A DNA stretch of 64,000 nt, taken from NCBI GenBank assembly GCA_963828405.1, contig CAWHEG010000030.1, positions 124,001-188,000 of the forward strand. Reading direction: 5' to 3'. Source of the stretch: JANMJD01 sp963828405 (GTDB taxonomy: Bacteria > Actinomycetota > Acidimicrobiia > Acidimicrobiales > Ilumatobacteraceae). The notes below the pieces were generated by a model that worked only from the letters and a program-made list of their open reading frames with translations, was not told where the DNA came from and did not search any database. How positions within the stretch are numbered: position 1 is the stretch's first letter; every line of letters starts with the position of its first letter. Of the stretch, positions 17,061 to 24,696 are shown one piece after another. Both the position numbers and the translations under genes were made by a program.

Positions 17061-18275
17061 ATGACCACGCTCGTCGTCACCTTTGCCGTGCTGCTCACCG
17101 CCGTCGCCGTGTTCGGCTTCGGCGTCCTCATCCTCAACCGGCGCCGCCAGGCTCGCGGTGCACTGGCGCAGGCGCCGAGCCGTCCTCCGCTCACCGGGGG
17201 ACGACCGACCGCTCCTGCGCCGTCCCCGGTGGGCATCCCGGCGGGACCGCCGGCCGCGCCCGCGGTCGAGGAGGACGACTCGGTCGTCGCCGACGGCGGT
17301 GACGTCGGCGAGCAGGTCGTCCCGGGGATCGATGACGGCGTCGCCGGGATCGACGTGCTCGAGCGGCCGAGGTTCCGCGACCGCCTGGCCCGGGCCCGCT
17401 CGGGTCTGGTCGGGGCGATGCTCGGGGTGCGGGCCCGATCGGCGATCACCGACGAGACATGGGACGACCTCGAGGAAGCCCTGCTCAAGGCGGATGTCGG
17501 GGTGCGGGTCACCGACGAGTTGCTCGGCGGCCTGCGGGCCCGCGTGAAGGCGAAGGAGATCGCCGGCCCCGATGCCCTCCTCGACGCGCTGCGCGCCGAG
17601 ATGACCGGGCGTCTGGTCGGTGCCGACCGCACGCTGCACCTCGCCGGCCGGGGGGCCGGCCTGCCCGACGTCTGGCTGTTCGTCGGCGTCAACGGGGTGG
17701 GCAAGACGACGACGATCGGCAAGCTCGGCGCCCGCCAGGCCGCCGAGGGACGCAAGGTGCTGATGGCGGCCGGCGACACGTTCCGTGCCGCGGCCGCCGA
17801 GCAACTGGCCACGTGGGCGCAGCGTTCCGGTGCCGAGTTCGTCCGCGGCGGCGAGGGTGGCGACCCGAGTTCGGTGATCTTCGACGGGGTCCAGGCCGCG
17901 GCCGCCCGGGGCTGCGACCTCGTGCTCGGCGACACCGCCGGGCGGTTGCACAACAAGTCCAACCTGATGGAGGAGCTGCGCAAGGTCCGCCGGGTGGCCG
18001 ACCGCGAGCCGGGACGGGTGAGCGAGGTGCTCCTCGTCATCGATGCGACGACCGGTCAGAACGGTCTCACCCAGGCCCGTGAGTTCCGCGAGGCGACCGA
18101 GGTCACCGGGGTGGTCCTGACCAAGCTCGACGGCTCGGCCAAGGGTGGCATCGTGTTCGCCATCGAGACCGAGCTCGGCATCCCGATCAAGCTGGTCGGC
18201 CTCGGCGAGACGATCGGCGACCTGGTCGAGTTCGATCCCGAGGAGTTCATCGACGCGCTCTTCACCGAGATCTGA
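17061..18275 (+). CDS. ftsY: Signal recognition particle receptor FtsY
   Basis: FtsY is the membrane-associated GTPase that receives SRP-ribosome complexes. The 404 residues start with one transmembrane segment (TTLVVTFAVLLTAVAVFGFG), as in other actinobacteria, then an acidic Pro-rich linker. The NG domain follows: a helical N part from about residue 110 and G-domain motifs GVNGVGKTTT, DTFRAAAAEQL, DTAGR and TKLDGSAKGG. The partner Ffh lies 1.8 kb downstream. Confidence 0.95.
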   Translation: MTTLVVTFAVLLTAVAVFGFGVLILNRRRQARGALAQAPSRPPLTGGRPTAPAPSPVGIPAGPPAAPAVEEDDSVVADGGDVGEQVVPGIDDGVAGIDVLERPRFRDRLARARSGLVGAMLGVRARSAITDETWDDLEEALLKADVGVRVTDELLGGLRARVKAKEIAGPDALLDALRAEMTGRLVGADRTLHLAGRGAGLPDVWLFVGVNGVGKTTTIGKLGARQAAEGRKVLMAAGDTFRAAAAEQLATWAQRSGAEFVRGGEGGDPSSVIFDGVQAAAARGCDLVLGDTAGRLHNKSNLMEELRKVRRVADREPGRVSEVLLVIDATTGQNGLTQAREFREATEVTGVVLTKLDGSAKGGIVFAIETELGIPIKLVGLGETIGDLVEFDPEEFIDALFTEI

Positions 18276-18326
18276 GATCTGACGATGTCCGGGAACCGCG
18301 TCGAGGTGCCCCGACGTCGAACTGGT

Positions 18327-20000
18327 ATGACACGCACGATGTCCTCCAGCTCCTCTCGCTCCTCCCGGCCGCAGCCGGCCTCCCGCCGGTTCCTCCTCGC
18401 CCTGGGTGTCGTCGCCCTCGGGCTGAGCGCCTGCGGCGATCCCACGACATCGACGGGCACCACGACCCAGACGACCGTGTCCCCGTCGACCCCCCCGGTG
18501 ATCGAGATCGCCGGGAGCGGTCCTGCGGGATCGGCCGCGACTTCGGCAGCCCCGACGGCCGAGGGCGCCGACTCGAGGATGATGCTGGCGCCGATCACCT
18601 ACGTGTTCGACGGCGAACCACCCGTCTTCGAGGGCCCCTCGGGGGCGTGGTACTTCCCCGTCGGGACGACGCCCACCGACGACCAGCTCCGCCGGCTGGC
18701 CGCGGCGTTCGGCATCACCGGCGACCCCCGAGTCCTGCCCGCCGACCAGGGCGGAGGATGGGCGCTCGGTTCGACCGACGGCACGGGTCCCGGTCTGCAG
18801 GTGAGCGCCGGTGCCACCCTCGACTGGTGGTACTACCCCGAGCCGACCATCGCCGGGCGGGGCGCCGCGGGATGCGCGGTGGTCGCCGGCGTCGATCCGC
18901 CGGTCGGTGACGACGCCGCCGTAGCGCCGCCCACTCCCGACGCCACCGTCGTCGGGCCCGCTCCCGACGCTCCGACATGCATCGAGCCCGAGCCGCCATC
19001 GGGTGTGCCCGGGGAGGACGAGGCCCTCGCCAAGGCCCGTGACCTGTTCGCCGCCGTCGGGCTCGACGTTTCCGGCTACGACGTGTCGGTGATCGGCGAC
19101 GAGTGGGGACGCACCGTCACGCTCGCCCAACTGCTCGACGGTCATCGTTCGCCCGTCGCCCAATCGGTCGGCTTCGGCGAGAACGGCGCCGTGACCTGGG
19201 CCGGTGGTGTGCTCGCCCAGCCCGTTCGGGGTGCCGACTACCCGCGGATCACCATCGCCGAGGCCGTTCAGCGTCTCAATGAGCAGTGGGGCGGTTGGGG
19301 AACGTTCGGTCCCGGGGTGGCGGTCGACACCGCTCCCGGGGGCGCGGTCGTCGGCGACGGCGGCGGCGCGGCGATCGAGCCGGCCCTCGGCGCCCCGGAG
19401 ATCGCCCCCGACGGCCAGCCCGTCTGCGTCGACCCTGCGGTCCTCGCCGCGCAGTCCACCGAGGGTGGCGCGGTCGGCGCCGCCCCGCCCGACTCGGCCG
19501 TCGAGGTCGTCGATCCCTCGATCGTCGTCGACCCGGTGCCCTGCGAGGTGACGCCAGCGGAGCCGATCACCGTCCACCTGAGCGGGGTGACAGAAGGACT
19601 GACGATGGTGTGGGCCGCCGACAACACGATCTGGCTGCTGCCCGCCTACGACTTCACCTCCGATGACGGCGGCCAGTACCAGGTCAACGCCGTCGCCGAT
19701 GAGTTCATCGAGAACGTGCCCGCCGAGACGCGCCCGGTCCCGGAGCCGGCCCCGGCCGACTCGGTGAGCGTCGATCCTGGTACCAGCGGTGGCGCCGAGG
19801 TCCCGACGATCGAGTCGGCGGCCCTGCTCGTCGGCCTCACCGAGGCGGCCGCCACCGACGCGGCGACCGCCCGGGGCTGGACGCTTCGGGTCGGGCAGCG
19901 GGACGGGGAGGCGTTGGCCGTGACGGCCGACTACTCGGCGACCCGGGTGAACGTCGCCGTCGACGGCGATGTCGTCACCGCGGTGCTGGGCACCGGCTGA
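18327..20000 (+). CDS. Secreted lipoprotein with I78-like C-terminus
   Basis: From ATG 18327 this is a 557-residue protein with a signal sequence RRFLLALGVVALGLSACG (Cys36 as lipidation site). Most of the body is acidic and rich in Gly, Pro and Val, with no domain I recognise. The last 65 residues (LLVGLTEAAATDAATARGW ... VTADYSATRVNVAVDGD) resemble the peptidase-inhibitor I78 fold, whose hallmark is a V-T-x-D-Y-x-x-x-R-x-N string. Other possible starts are ATG 18285 and ATG 18339; the latter has TATGAC 7 bases before it. It interrupts the ftsY-ffh region. Confidence 0.6.
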   Translation: MTRTMSSSSSRSSRPQPASRRFLLALGVVALGLSACGDPTTSTGTTTQTTVSPSTPPVIEIAGSGPAGSAATSAAPTAEGADSRMMLAPITYVFDGEPPVFEGPSGAWYFPVGTTPTDDQLRRLAAAFGITGDPRVLPADQGGGWALGSTDGTGPGLQVSAGATLDWWYYPEPTIAGRGAAGCAVVAGVDPPVGDDAAVAPPTPDATVVGPAPDAPTCIEPEPPSGVPGEDEALAKARDLFAAVGLDVSGYDVSVIGDEWGRTVTLAQLLDGHRSPVAQSVGFGENGAVTWAGGVLAQPVRGADYPRITIAEAVQRLNEQWGGWGTFGPGVAVDTAPGGAVVGDGGGAAIEPALGAPEIAPDGQPVCVDPAVLAAQSTEGGAVGAAPPDSAVEVVDPSIVVDPVPCEVTPAEPITVHLSGVTEGLTMVWAADNTIWLLPAYDFTSDDGGQYQVNAVADEFIENVPAETRPVPEPAPADSVSVDPGTSGGAEVPTIESAALLVGLTEAAATDAATARGWTLRVGQRDGEALAVTADYSATRVNVAVDGDVVTAVLGTG

Positions 20001-20012
20001 GCCGGTCGGCAC

Positions 20013-20051
20013 CGGGCGCGACGTGGGTTCCCCGAGCCCGCGTCGCGCCCG
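20013..20051 (+). terminator. Hairpin after the lipoprotein gene
   Basis: CGGGCGCGACG (20013-20023) pairs with CGTCGCGCCCG (20041-20051); an inner GGG/CCC can extend the stem. It begins 12 bases after the stop and lies upstream of the ffh promoter. No long T run is present. Confidence 0.5.
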
Positions 20052-20105
20052 TTGCGCGTTGCGCAGGTCGTCCCCGCCGGCGGGGTGACCGGGGTACGGG
20101 CGGGA

Positions 20106-20111
20106 TAGCCT
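20106..20111 (+). promoter_or_regulatory. Candidate -10 (TAGCCT) for ffh
   Basis: TAGCCT ends 10 nt before the ffh ATG. Confidence 0.4.
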
Positions 20112-20121
20112 GGTCGACCGC

Positions 20122-21493
20122 ATGTTCGACACGCTGTCCGACCGATTCGAGGGGATCTTCAAACGCCTGCGGGGCAAGGGCCGCCTGACGGTCGACGACG
20201 TCGACGAGGTGCTCAAGGAGATCCGCACGGCCCTGCTCGAGGCCGACGTCAACGTCGGTGTCGTGCGCCAGGTGGTCGGGCGCATCCGCGAGCAGTGCGT
20301 CGGCGCCGAGCTCTCCAAGGCGCTCAACCCGGCGCAGCAGGTCGTCAAGATCGTCAACGGCGAGCTGACGTCGATGCTCGGCGGTCAGACGCTGAAGATC
20401 ACCTACGCCGGCCGTCCGCCGACCGTGGTGCTGATGGCCGGCCTCCAGGGCTCGGGCAAGACGACCAACTCGGCCAAGCTCGCCCGCTGGTTCAAGTCGC
20501 AGGGCCGCAACCCGATGATGGTCGGCGCCGACCTGCAGCGGCCGGCCGCCGTCGAGCAGCTGCGCACCCTCGGCCGTCAGATCGACGTGCCGGTGTTCTC
20601 CGAGGCGACGCGATCCGGTGAAGGTCGCCGAACGGGGCCTGCAGGAGGCCCGCCGTCTCGGGCGCGACGTGCTGATCGTCGACACCGCCGGACGCCTGGC
20701 CATCGACGCCGAGATGATGGAGCAGGTCCGCCTGATCTCGGTCGCCCTGCAGCCGAACTACACGTTCCTGGTGATCGATGCGATGACCGGTCAGGACGCC
20801 GTCGAGGTGGCCGAGCGGTTCCACGAGACCCTGGCGATCGACGGCGTCATCCTGTCGAAGCTCGATGGTGACGCCCGTGGCGGCGCCGCCCTGAGCGTCA
20901 AGGAGGTGATCGGCCGGCCGATCGCCTTCGCCTCCACCGGCGAGAAGCTCGACGCCTTCGAGCAGTTCCATCCCGACCGGATGGCCGGACGGATCCTCGG
21001 GATGGGCGACATGCTCAGCCTCATCGAGCAGGCCGAACAGGTCTACGAGAAGGAGGCCGCCGAGGAGGCCGCCGGCAAGCTGTTCGGCGGCGGTTTCACC
21101 CTCGACGACTTCCTCGAGCAGATGCAGCAGCTGAAGAAGATGGGGCCGCTGTCCAACGTGCTCGGTATGATGCCCGGGATGCCCAAGGAGCTCAAGGGCG
21201 CCAACATCGGCGACGACGAGCTCAAGCGGGTGGAGGCGATCATCCGATCGATGACCCCGGCCGAGCGTGCGAGGCCCGAAGTGATCAACGGCTCCCGTCG
21301 GCTCCGCATCGCCAACGGCAGTGGTACCACCACCGGCGAGGTGAATCGCCTGGTCAAGCAGTTCACCGAGATGCAGAAGATGATGAAGCGCGTTGGCGGC
21401 TCCTTCGGGGGCGGCAAGCAGGGCAAGAAGAAGGGCAAGTTCCGGATGCCAGGCATACCGGCCATGCCTCCGGGTTTCCCCGAGTTCAACTGA
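20122..21493 (+). CDS. ffh: SRP protein Ffh, apparent frameshift
   Basis: Ffh is the GTPase subunit of the signal recognition particle. The N-terminal part (FDTLSDRFEGIFKRLRGKG, GTPase P-loop GLQGSGKTT at 107-115, DLQRPAAVEQL) reads from 20122 up to VPVFSEAT at codon 163. The rest (DPVKVAERGLQEAR, DTAGR, SKLDGDARGGAAL, and the Met-rich M domain with GMMPGMPKE and TEMQKMMKR) is in the next frame. A single surplus base at 20611 (C after GCGACG) accounts for it; without it the protein is 456 residues. Because SRP is essential, this is most likely a sequence error. rpsP follows 23 bases later. Confidence 0.93.
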
Positions 21494-21516
21494 CGAAAAA
21501 GAAGGAACATCAGCAC

Positions 21517-21780
21517 ATGGCAGTCAAACTGCGCCTCACCCGCGTCGGCAAGAAGAAGCAGCCGCAGTATCGCATCGTCGCGGCCGACAGCCGTTCGCCC
21601 CGTGATGGCAAGTTCATCGAGATCCTCGGCAACTACAACCCCCTGACGCAGCCGTCGACGCTCAAGGTCGACAACACCAAGGCCGTCAAGTGGCTGTCGC
21701 AGGGCGCCCAGCCCACCGAGCGCGTGCGCAAGCTGCTCGAGATCTCCGGGGCCTGGTCGGAGTACCAGGGCGCCAAGTGA
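21517..21780 (+). CDS. rpsP: 30S ribosomal protein bS16
   Basis: This 87-residue protein starts AVKLRLTRVGKKKQPQYRIV, the invariant bS16 N-terminus, and has the conserved GKFIEILGNYNPLTQP segment. AAGAAGGAA just upstream serves as the ribosome site. Its TGA overlaps the GTG of khpA (GTGA). Confidence 0.97.
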   Translation: MAVKLRLTRVGKKKQPQYRIVAADSRSPRDGKFIEILGNYNPLTQPSTLKVDNTKAVKWLSQGAQPTERVRKLLEISGAWSEYQGAK

Positions 21781-22052
21781 GCGACGACGACGATCGCGGC
21801 AACCGCATCCCGGCTGCCACGGCGAACGCGGTCCTCGACCACCTGGTCCGTTCGATCGTCGATCACCCGGACGAGGTCCGGATCGATGTGGCCGAGGGCC
21901 GGCACCGCACCCGGCTCGAGGTCAGCGTCGCCCCAGGCGACCTCGGTCGCGTGATCGGCCGGCGGGGCCGGACGGCGATGAGCATTCGCGCCCTGACACG
22001 TGCCGCGGCAACCCGCGACGGTGTCGAGGTCGACGTCGAATTCGTCGACTGA
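21777..22052 (+). CDS. khpA: KH-domain RNA-binding protein KhpA
   Basis: This 91-residue single KH-domain protein has the RNA-binding GxxG loop as VIGRRGRTAMSIRALTRAAA. The GTG start overlaps the rpsP stop, and its own TGA overlaps the ATG of rimM, so all three are translationally coupled. KhpA between rpsP and rimM is the standard order in Actinobacteria and Firmicutes. It is believed to act with KhpB in RNA metabolism and cell-size control. Confidence 0.93.
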   Translation: MSDDDDRGNRIPAATANAVLDHLVRSIVDHPDEVRIDVAEGRHRTRLEVSVAPGDLGRVIGRRGRTAMSIRALTRAAATRDGVEVDVEFVD

Positions 22053-22561
22053 TGCCCGCCCCCGGCGGGCCCGCGTCCTCCGGTTCGCCAGGGCCCGCCC
22101 TGCTCGAGGTCGGTCGTATCGGCCGGGCCCACGGTGTGCGCGGCGAGGTCTACGTGACCCTGTCGACCGACCGGGCCGATCGGCTCGCCCCCGGGTCGGT
22201 GCTGCAGGTCGGTGGTTCGCCGCTGACCGTGGTGTCGTCGAAGGAATCGAACGGGCGCTGGCTGGTGTGGTTCGAGGGTGTCGCCGACCGCAACGCGGCC
22301 GAACGCCTCACCGGCGCCTCGCTGATGGCCGAACCGGTCGACGATCCCGACGCGCTGTGGGTCCACCACCTGATCGGGGCCCGGGTCGTCGAGACCGACG
22401 GAACGGACCGGGGCACGTGCGTCGCCGTGATCGCCAACCCGGCCCACGACATCCTCGAACTCGATTCGGGCGCCCTCGTGCCGGTGATCTTCGTGGTGTC
22501 GAGCGAGGGCGGGGTGGTCACGATCGACCCCCCCGACGGGTTGTTCGACCTCGAGGACTGA
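22052..22561 (+). CDS. rimM: 16S rRNA processing protein RimM
   Basis: This 169-residue 30S maturation factor binds the small-subunit head and bS16/uS19 precursors. The N-terminal barrel shows LLEVGRIGRAHGVRGEVYV, and the PRC-barrel half shows LWVHHLIGARVVETDGTDRG and PVIFVVSSEGGVVTIDPPDGL. The first 17 residues are a Pro/Gly/Ser extension. The start ATG is embedded in the khpA stop. Confidence 0.95.
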   Translation: MPAPGGPASSGSPGPALLEVGRIGRAHGVRGEVYVTLSTDRADRLAPGSVLQVGGSPLTVVSSKESNGRWLVWFEGVADRNAAERLTGASLMAEPVDDPDALWVHHLIGARVVETDGTDRGTCVAVIANPAHDILELDSGALVPVIFVVSSEGGVVTIDPPDGLFDLED

Positions 22562-22632
22562 GCGATCGTCGACCGCGATCCGCCTCCCGGCGGGATCCTC
22601 GGTGACGTGACCGCCCGGGCCGGTCGTCGCCG

Positions 22633-22638
22633 TACGCT
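22633..22638 (+). promoter_or_regulatory. Candidate -10 (TACGCT) for trmD
   Basis: TACGCT ends 9 nt before the trmD ATG, so trmD-rplS may have a promoter separate from rpsP-khpA-rimM. Confidence 0.4.
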
Positions 22639-22647
22639 CACGGGCGC

Positions 22648-23460
22648 ATGCGCATCGACGTGTTCTCGATCTTCCCGGGCCTGGTCGATGGCTTCTGCTC
22701 CGAGGCGCTGCTCGGCAAGGCCCGGGCCTCGGGTCTCGTCGACCTGCGATGCCACGATCCCCGCGACCAGACCACCGACGTCCATCGCGCCGTCGATGAC
22801 AGCCCGTTCGGCGGGGGAGCGGGGATGGTGATGCGGGCGCAGCCGATCTTCGATGCCGTCGAGGCCGCCGCCCCGCCCCGGCCGCTCTTCCTGCTCGGCC
22901 CGGGCGGGCGGCGCTTCGACCAACAGATGGCCCAGGAACTAGCCGTGACCAGCGGCTTCTCGTTGCTGTGCGGGCGGTACGAGGGCGTCGACCATCGCGT
23001 GCGCGAACACCTCGTCGACGACGAGTTGTCCGTCGGCGATGTGGTTCTCGCCGGGGGCGAGGTGGCCGCCTGCCTGGTGATCGAGGCGGTGACCCGCCTG
23101 CTCCTTGGCGTGATGGGCAACGACGCCTCACCGGTCACCGAGAGCTTCGGGGAGCACGGCCTGCTCGAGGAGCCGCACTTCACCCGACCAGCGGAGTTCC
23201 GCGGCTGGCCGGTCCCCGAGGTGTTGCGATCGGGGAACCACGCCCGGATCGAGCGGTGGCGGCTGGCGCAGGCACTGCATCGGACGATCCGCTTCCGGCC
23301 CGACCTGATCGAACGACGGGGTGGCGTGACCGAAGCCGAGCGCCGGCTGTTGGAAGAGTTCCCCCCGTCCCCTATCCTTGAGCGTTCTGTAGTCCGCCTG
23401 CCGATCAGAAGGCCGCGCCATGAAGTCCACCGATCTCGTCGATGCCCAATACCTCCGTGA
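22648..23460 (+). CDS. trmD: tRNA (guanine-N1)-methyltransferase TrmD
   Basis: TrmD methylates G37 of tRNAs next to the anticodon and prevents frameshifting. The SPOUT-class knot residues are clear: RIDVFSIFPGLVDGF at the start, SPFGGGAGMVMRAQP, LCGRYEGVDHRVRE, and LSVGDVVLAGGEVAA. The annotated end overlaps rplS by 41 bases, and the last 30 or so residues (ILERSVVRLPIRRPRHEV...) do not look like TrmD. A six-C run at 23361-23366 just before could hide an indel; a one-base change there would end the gene near 23376-23401. Confidence 0.93.
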   Translation: MRIDVFSIFPGLVDGFCSEALLGKARASGLVDLRCHDPRDQTTDVHRAVDDSPFGGGAGMVMRAQPIFDAVEAAAPPRPLFLLGPGGRRFDQQMAQELAVTSGFSLLCGRYEGVDHRVREHLVDDELSVGDVVLAGGEVAACLVIEAVTRLLLGVMGNDASPVTESFGEHGLLEEPHFTRPAEFRGWPVPEVLRSGNHARIERWRLAQALHRTIRFRPDLIERRGGVTEAERRLLEEFPPSPILERSVVRLPIRRPRHEVHRSRRCPIPP

Positions 23461-23767
23461 CGATGTCCCGGCATTCGTCCCCGGGGACGAGGTGAAGGTC
23501 CATGTCCGCGTCGTCGAAGGCAACCGCGAGCGCGTCCAGGTGTTCCAGGGCAACGTCATCGCCCGCGCCGGCAGCGGTGTGCAGGAGACGTTCACCGTCC
23601 GCAAGGTCAGCTTCTCCGTCGGCGTCGAGCGCACGTTCCCCGTGCACTCCCCGATCATCCAGAAGCTCGAGGTCACCCGACGCGGCGACGTGCGGCGGGC
23701 CAAGCTGTACTACCTGCGCGACCGTGTCGGCAAGGCGGCCAAGATCAAGGAAAAGCGGGACCGCTGA
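23420..23767 (+). CDS. rplS: 50S ribosomal protein bL19
   Basis: This 115-residue protein of the subunit interface has the characteristic PGDEVKVHVRVVEGNRERVQ, QETFTVRKVSFSVGVERTFP and RRAKLYYLRDRVGKAAKI segments. The ATG at 23420 is preceded by AGAAGG. A TATCCT hexamer about 45 bases upstream (near 23371) could provide its own promoter. Confidence 0.96.
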   Translation: MKSTDLVDAQYLRDDVPAFVPGDEVKVHVRVVEGNRERVQVFQGNVIARAGSGVQETFTVRKVSFSVGVERTFPVHSPIIQKLEVTRRGDVRRAKLYYLRDRVGKAAKIKEKRDR

Positions 23768-23798
23768 CCCGTCTCGTCACGGGCGACCGGGAGTCACG

Positions 23799-24092
23799 AT
23801 GAGCGCCGACGACCTCGAGAACTTCGAGTCCGAGCGCGAACTCCAACTGGCGCAGGAGTACCAGGACGTCGCCAGCATGTTCCGTTACGCCGTCGAGACC
23901 GAGCGGCGCTTCTACCTCGCCAACAAGGTCGAGGTGAAGATGCTCGGTGACGGCGCCCGGCCGCTGGTCGAGCTGCTGCTCAACGACGCCTGGGTCTGGG
24001 ACATGTATCGACGCTCGCGGTTCGTCCCCAGCGTCCGGGTGCTCACGTTCAAGGACGTGAACGTGGAGGAACTCCCCCCCAAGGAGATCTGA
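23799..24092 (+). CDS. DUF2469 family protein
   Basis: This 97-residue protein begins SADDLENFESERELQLAQEY and includes MFRYAVETERRFYLANKVEV and FKDVNVEELPP, matching DUF2469, a small family almost confined to Actinobacteria and normally found between rnhB or rplS and yraN. Function unknown. CGGGAG precedes the ATG. rnhB and lepB, often present at this spot, are absent here. Confidence 0.88.
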   Translation: MSADDLENFESERELQLAQEYQDVASMFRYAVETERRFYLANKVEVKMLGDGARPLVELLLNDAWVWDMYRRSRFVPSVRVLTFKDVNVEELPPKEI

Positions 24093-24094
24093 CC

Positions 24095-24490
24095 ATGCCG
24101 TCCGCCGACGGACCGGCAGGTCCCGTGCGCAACCAGGCCAACCGCGCCCGTGGCGCCTACGGCGAGCGTCGGGCGGCCGAGTGGTACACCGGTCACGGCT
24201 ACGAGGTGCTCGATCGGAACTGGCGCTCCGGGCGTCTGGGCGAGCTCGACCTGGTCGTTCGCAGGGGTCCGCTGGTCGTGTTCTGTGAGGTGAAGGCTCG
24301 CCGCAGCGATGCCTACGGTGGTGGGGCCGAAGCGGTCACCCCGGTCAAACAGGCCCGGCTTCGCCGGCTCGCCGCGGCCTGGCTGGCCTCGCCGGGTCGT
24401 CGGGTTGCACCGGCGGGCTTCGAGCACACCCGCTTCGACGTGGTCAGCGTGACGGGCACCGGGATCGAGGTCTACGAGGACGCGTTCTGA
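24095..24490 (+). CDS. YraN/UPF0102 endonuclease-like protein
   Basis: This 131-residue protein of the UPF0102 family has a predicted Holliday-junction-resolvase-like nuclease fold. The core motif is intact: GERRAAEWY, then NWRSGRLGELDLVVRR with the catalytic-type Glu and Asp, and VVFCEVKARRSDAYG (E-x-K). Its ATG is 2 bases after the DUF2469 stop, and it is the last gene of the ffh-yraN run. Confidence 0.92.
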   Translation: MPSADGPAGPVRNQANRARGAYGERRAAEWYTGHGYEVLDRNWRSGRLGELDLVVRRGPLVVFCEVKARRSDAYGGGAEAVTPVKQARLRRLAAAWLASPGRRVAPAGFEHTRFDVVSVTGTGIEVYEDAF

Positions 24491-24499
24491 GTCGTCGGT

Positions 24500-24610
24500 T
24501 CAGCCGAGGAACGCCCAGCCGAGCAGGGCGACGGCGACCAACGCCGTGGCGGCGAGCAGGATGTAGTCGGAACGCCGGATGACCAGCTTGCGATACGGGT
24601 TGAATCCCAT
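24500..24610 (-). CDS. 36-residue membrane protein
   Basis: This short gene encodes a basic N-terminus (MGFNPYRKLVIRRSDY) followed by one transmembrane helix (ILLAATALVAVALLGWAFLG). A CATACT hexamer on the same strand ends 6 nt before the ATG, and GGGAGG lies directly against the start, too close for a normal ribosome site, so a leaderless mRNA is likely. Proteins of this size and layout seem familiar from actinobacteria, but I cannot name a family. It faces yraN convergently, with 9 bases between stops. Confidence 0.6.
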   Translation of the reverse strand: MGFNPYRKLVIRRSDYILLAATALVAVALLGWAFLG

Positions 24611-24616
24611 CCTCCC

Positions 24617-24622
24617 AGTATG
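24617..24622 (-). promoter_or_regulatory. Candidate -10 (CATACT), 36-residue gene
   Basis: On the minus strand CATACT ends 6 nt before ATG 24610. Confidence 0.4.
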
Positions 24623-24684
24623 GCGCCGGGTGTCGGGCGGACCGCTGCGGCCGGCAGTGCCGTGGTCGTTCGGGTCGCCGGCGC

Positions 24685-24690
24685 TAGCGT
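24685..24690 (+). promoter_or_regulatory. Candidate -10 (TAGCGT) for gene at 24697
   Basis: TAGCGT ends 6 nt before the GTG at 24697. It lies about 65 bases from the divergent CATACT element. Confidence 0.4.
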
Positions 24691-24696
24691 CGGGGC

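Noticed and set aside
20598..20630. Programmed ribosomal frameshift in ffh
   Set aside because: There is no slippery heptamer or obvious downstream pseudoknot, and similar single-base breaks occur in unrelated genes, some at homopolymers. Sequence error is simpler.
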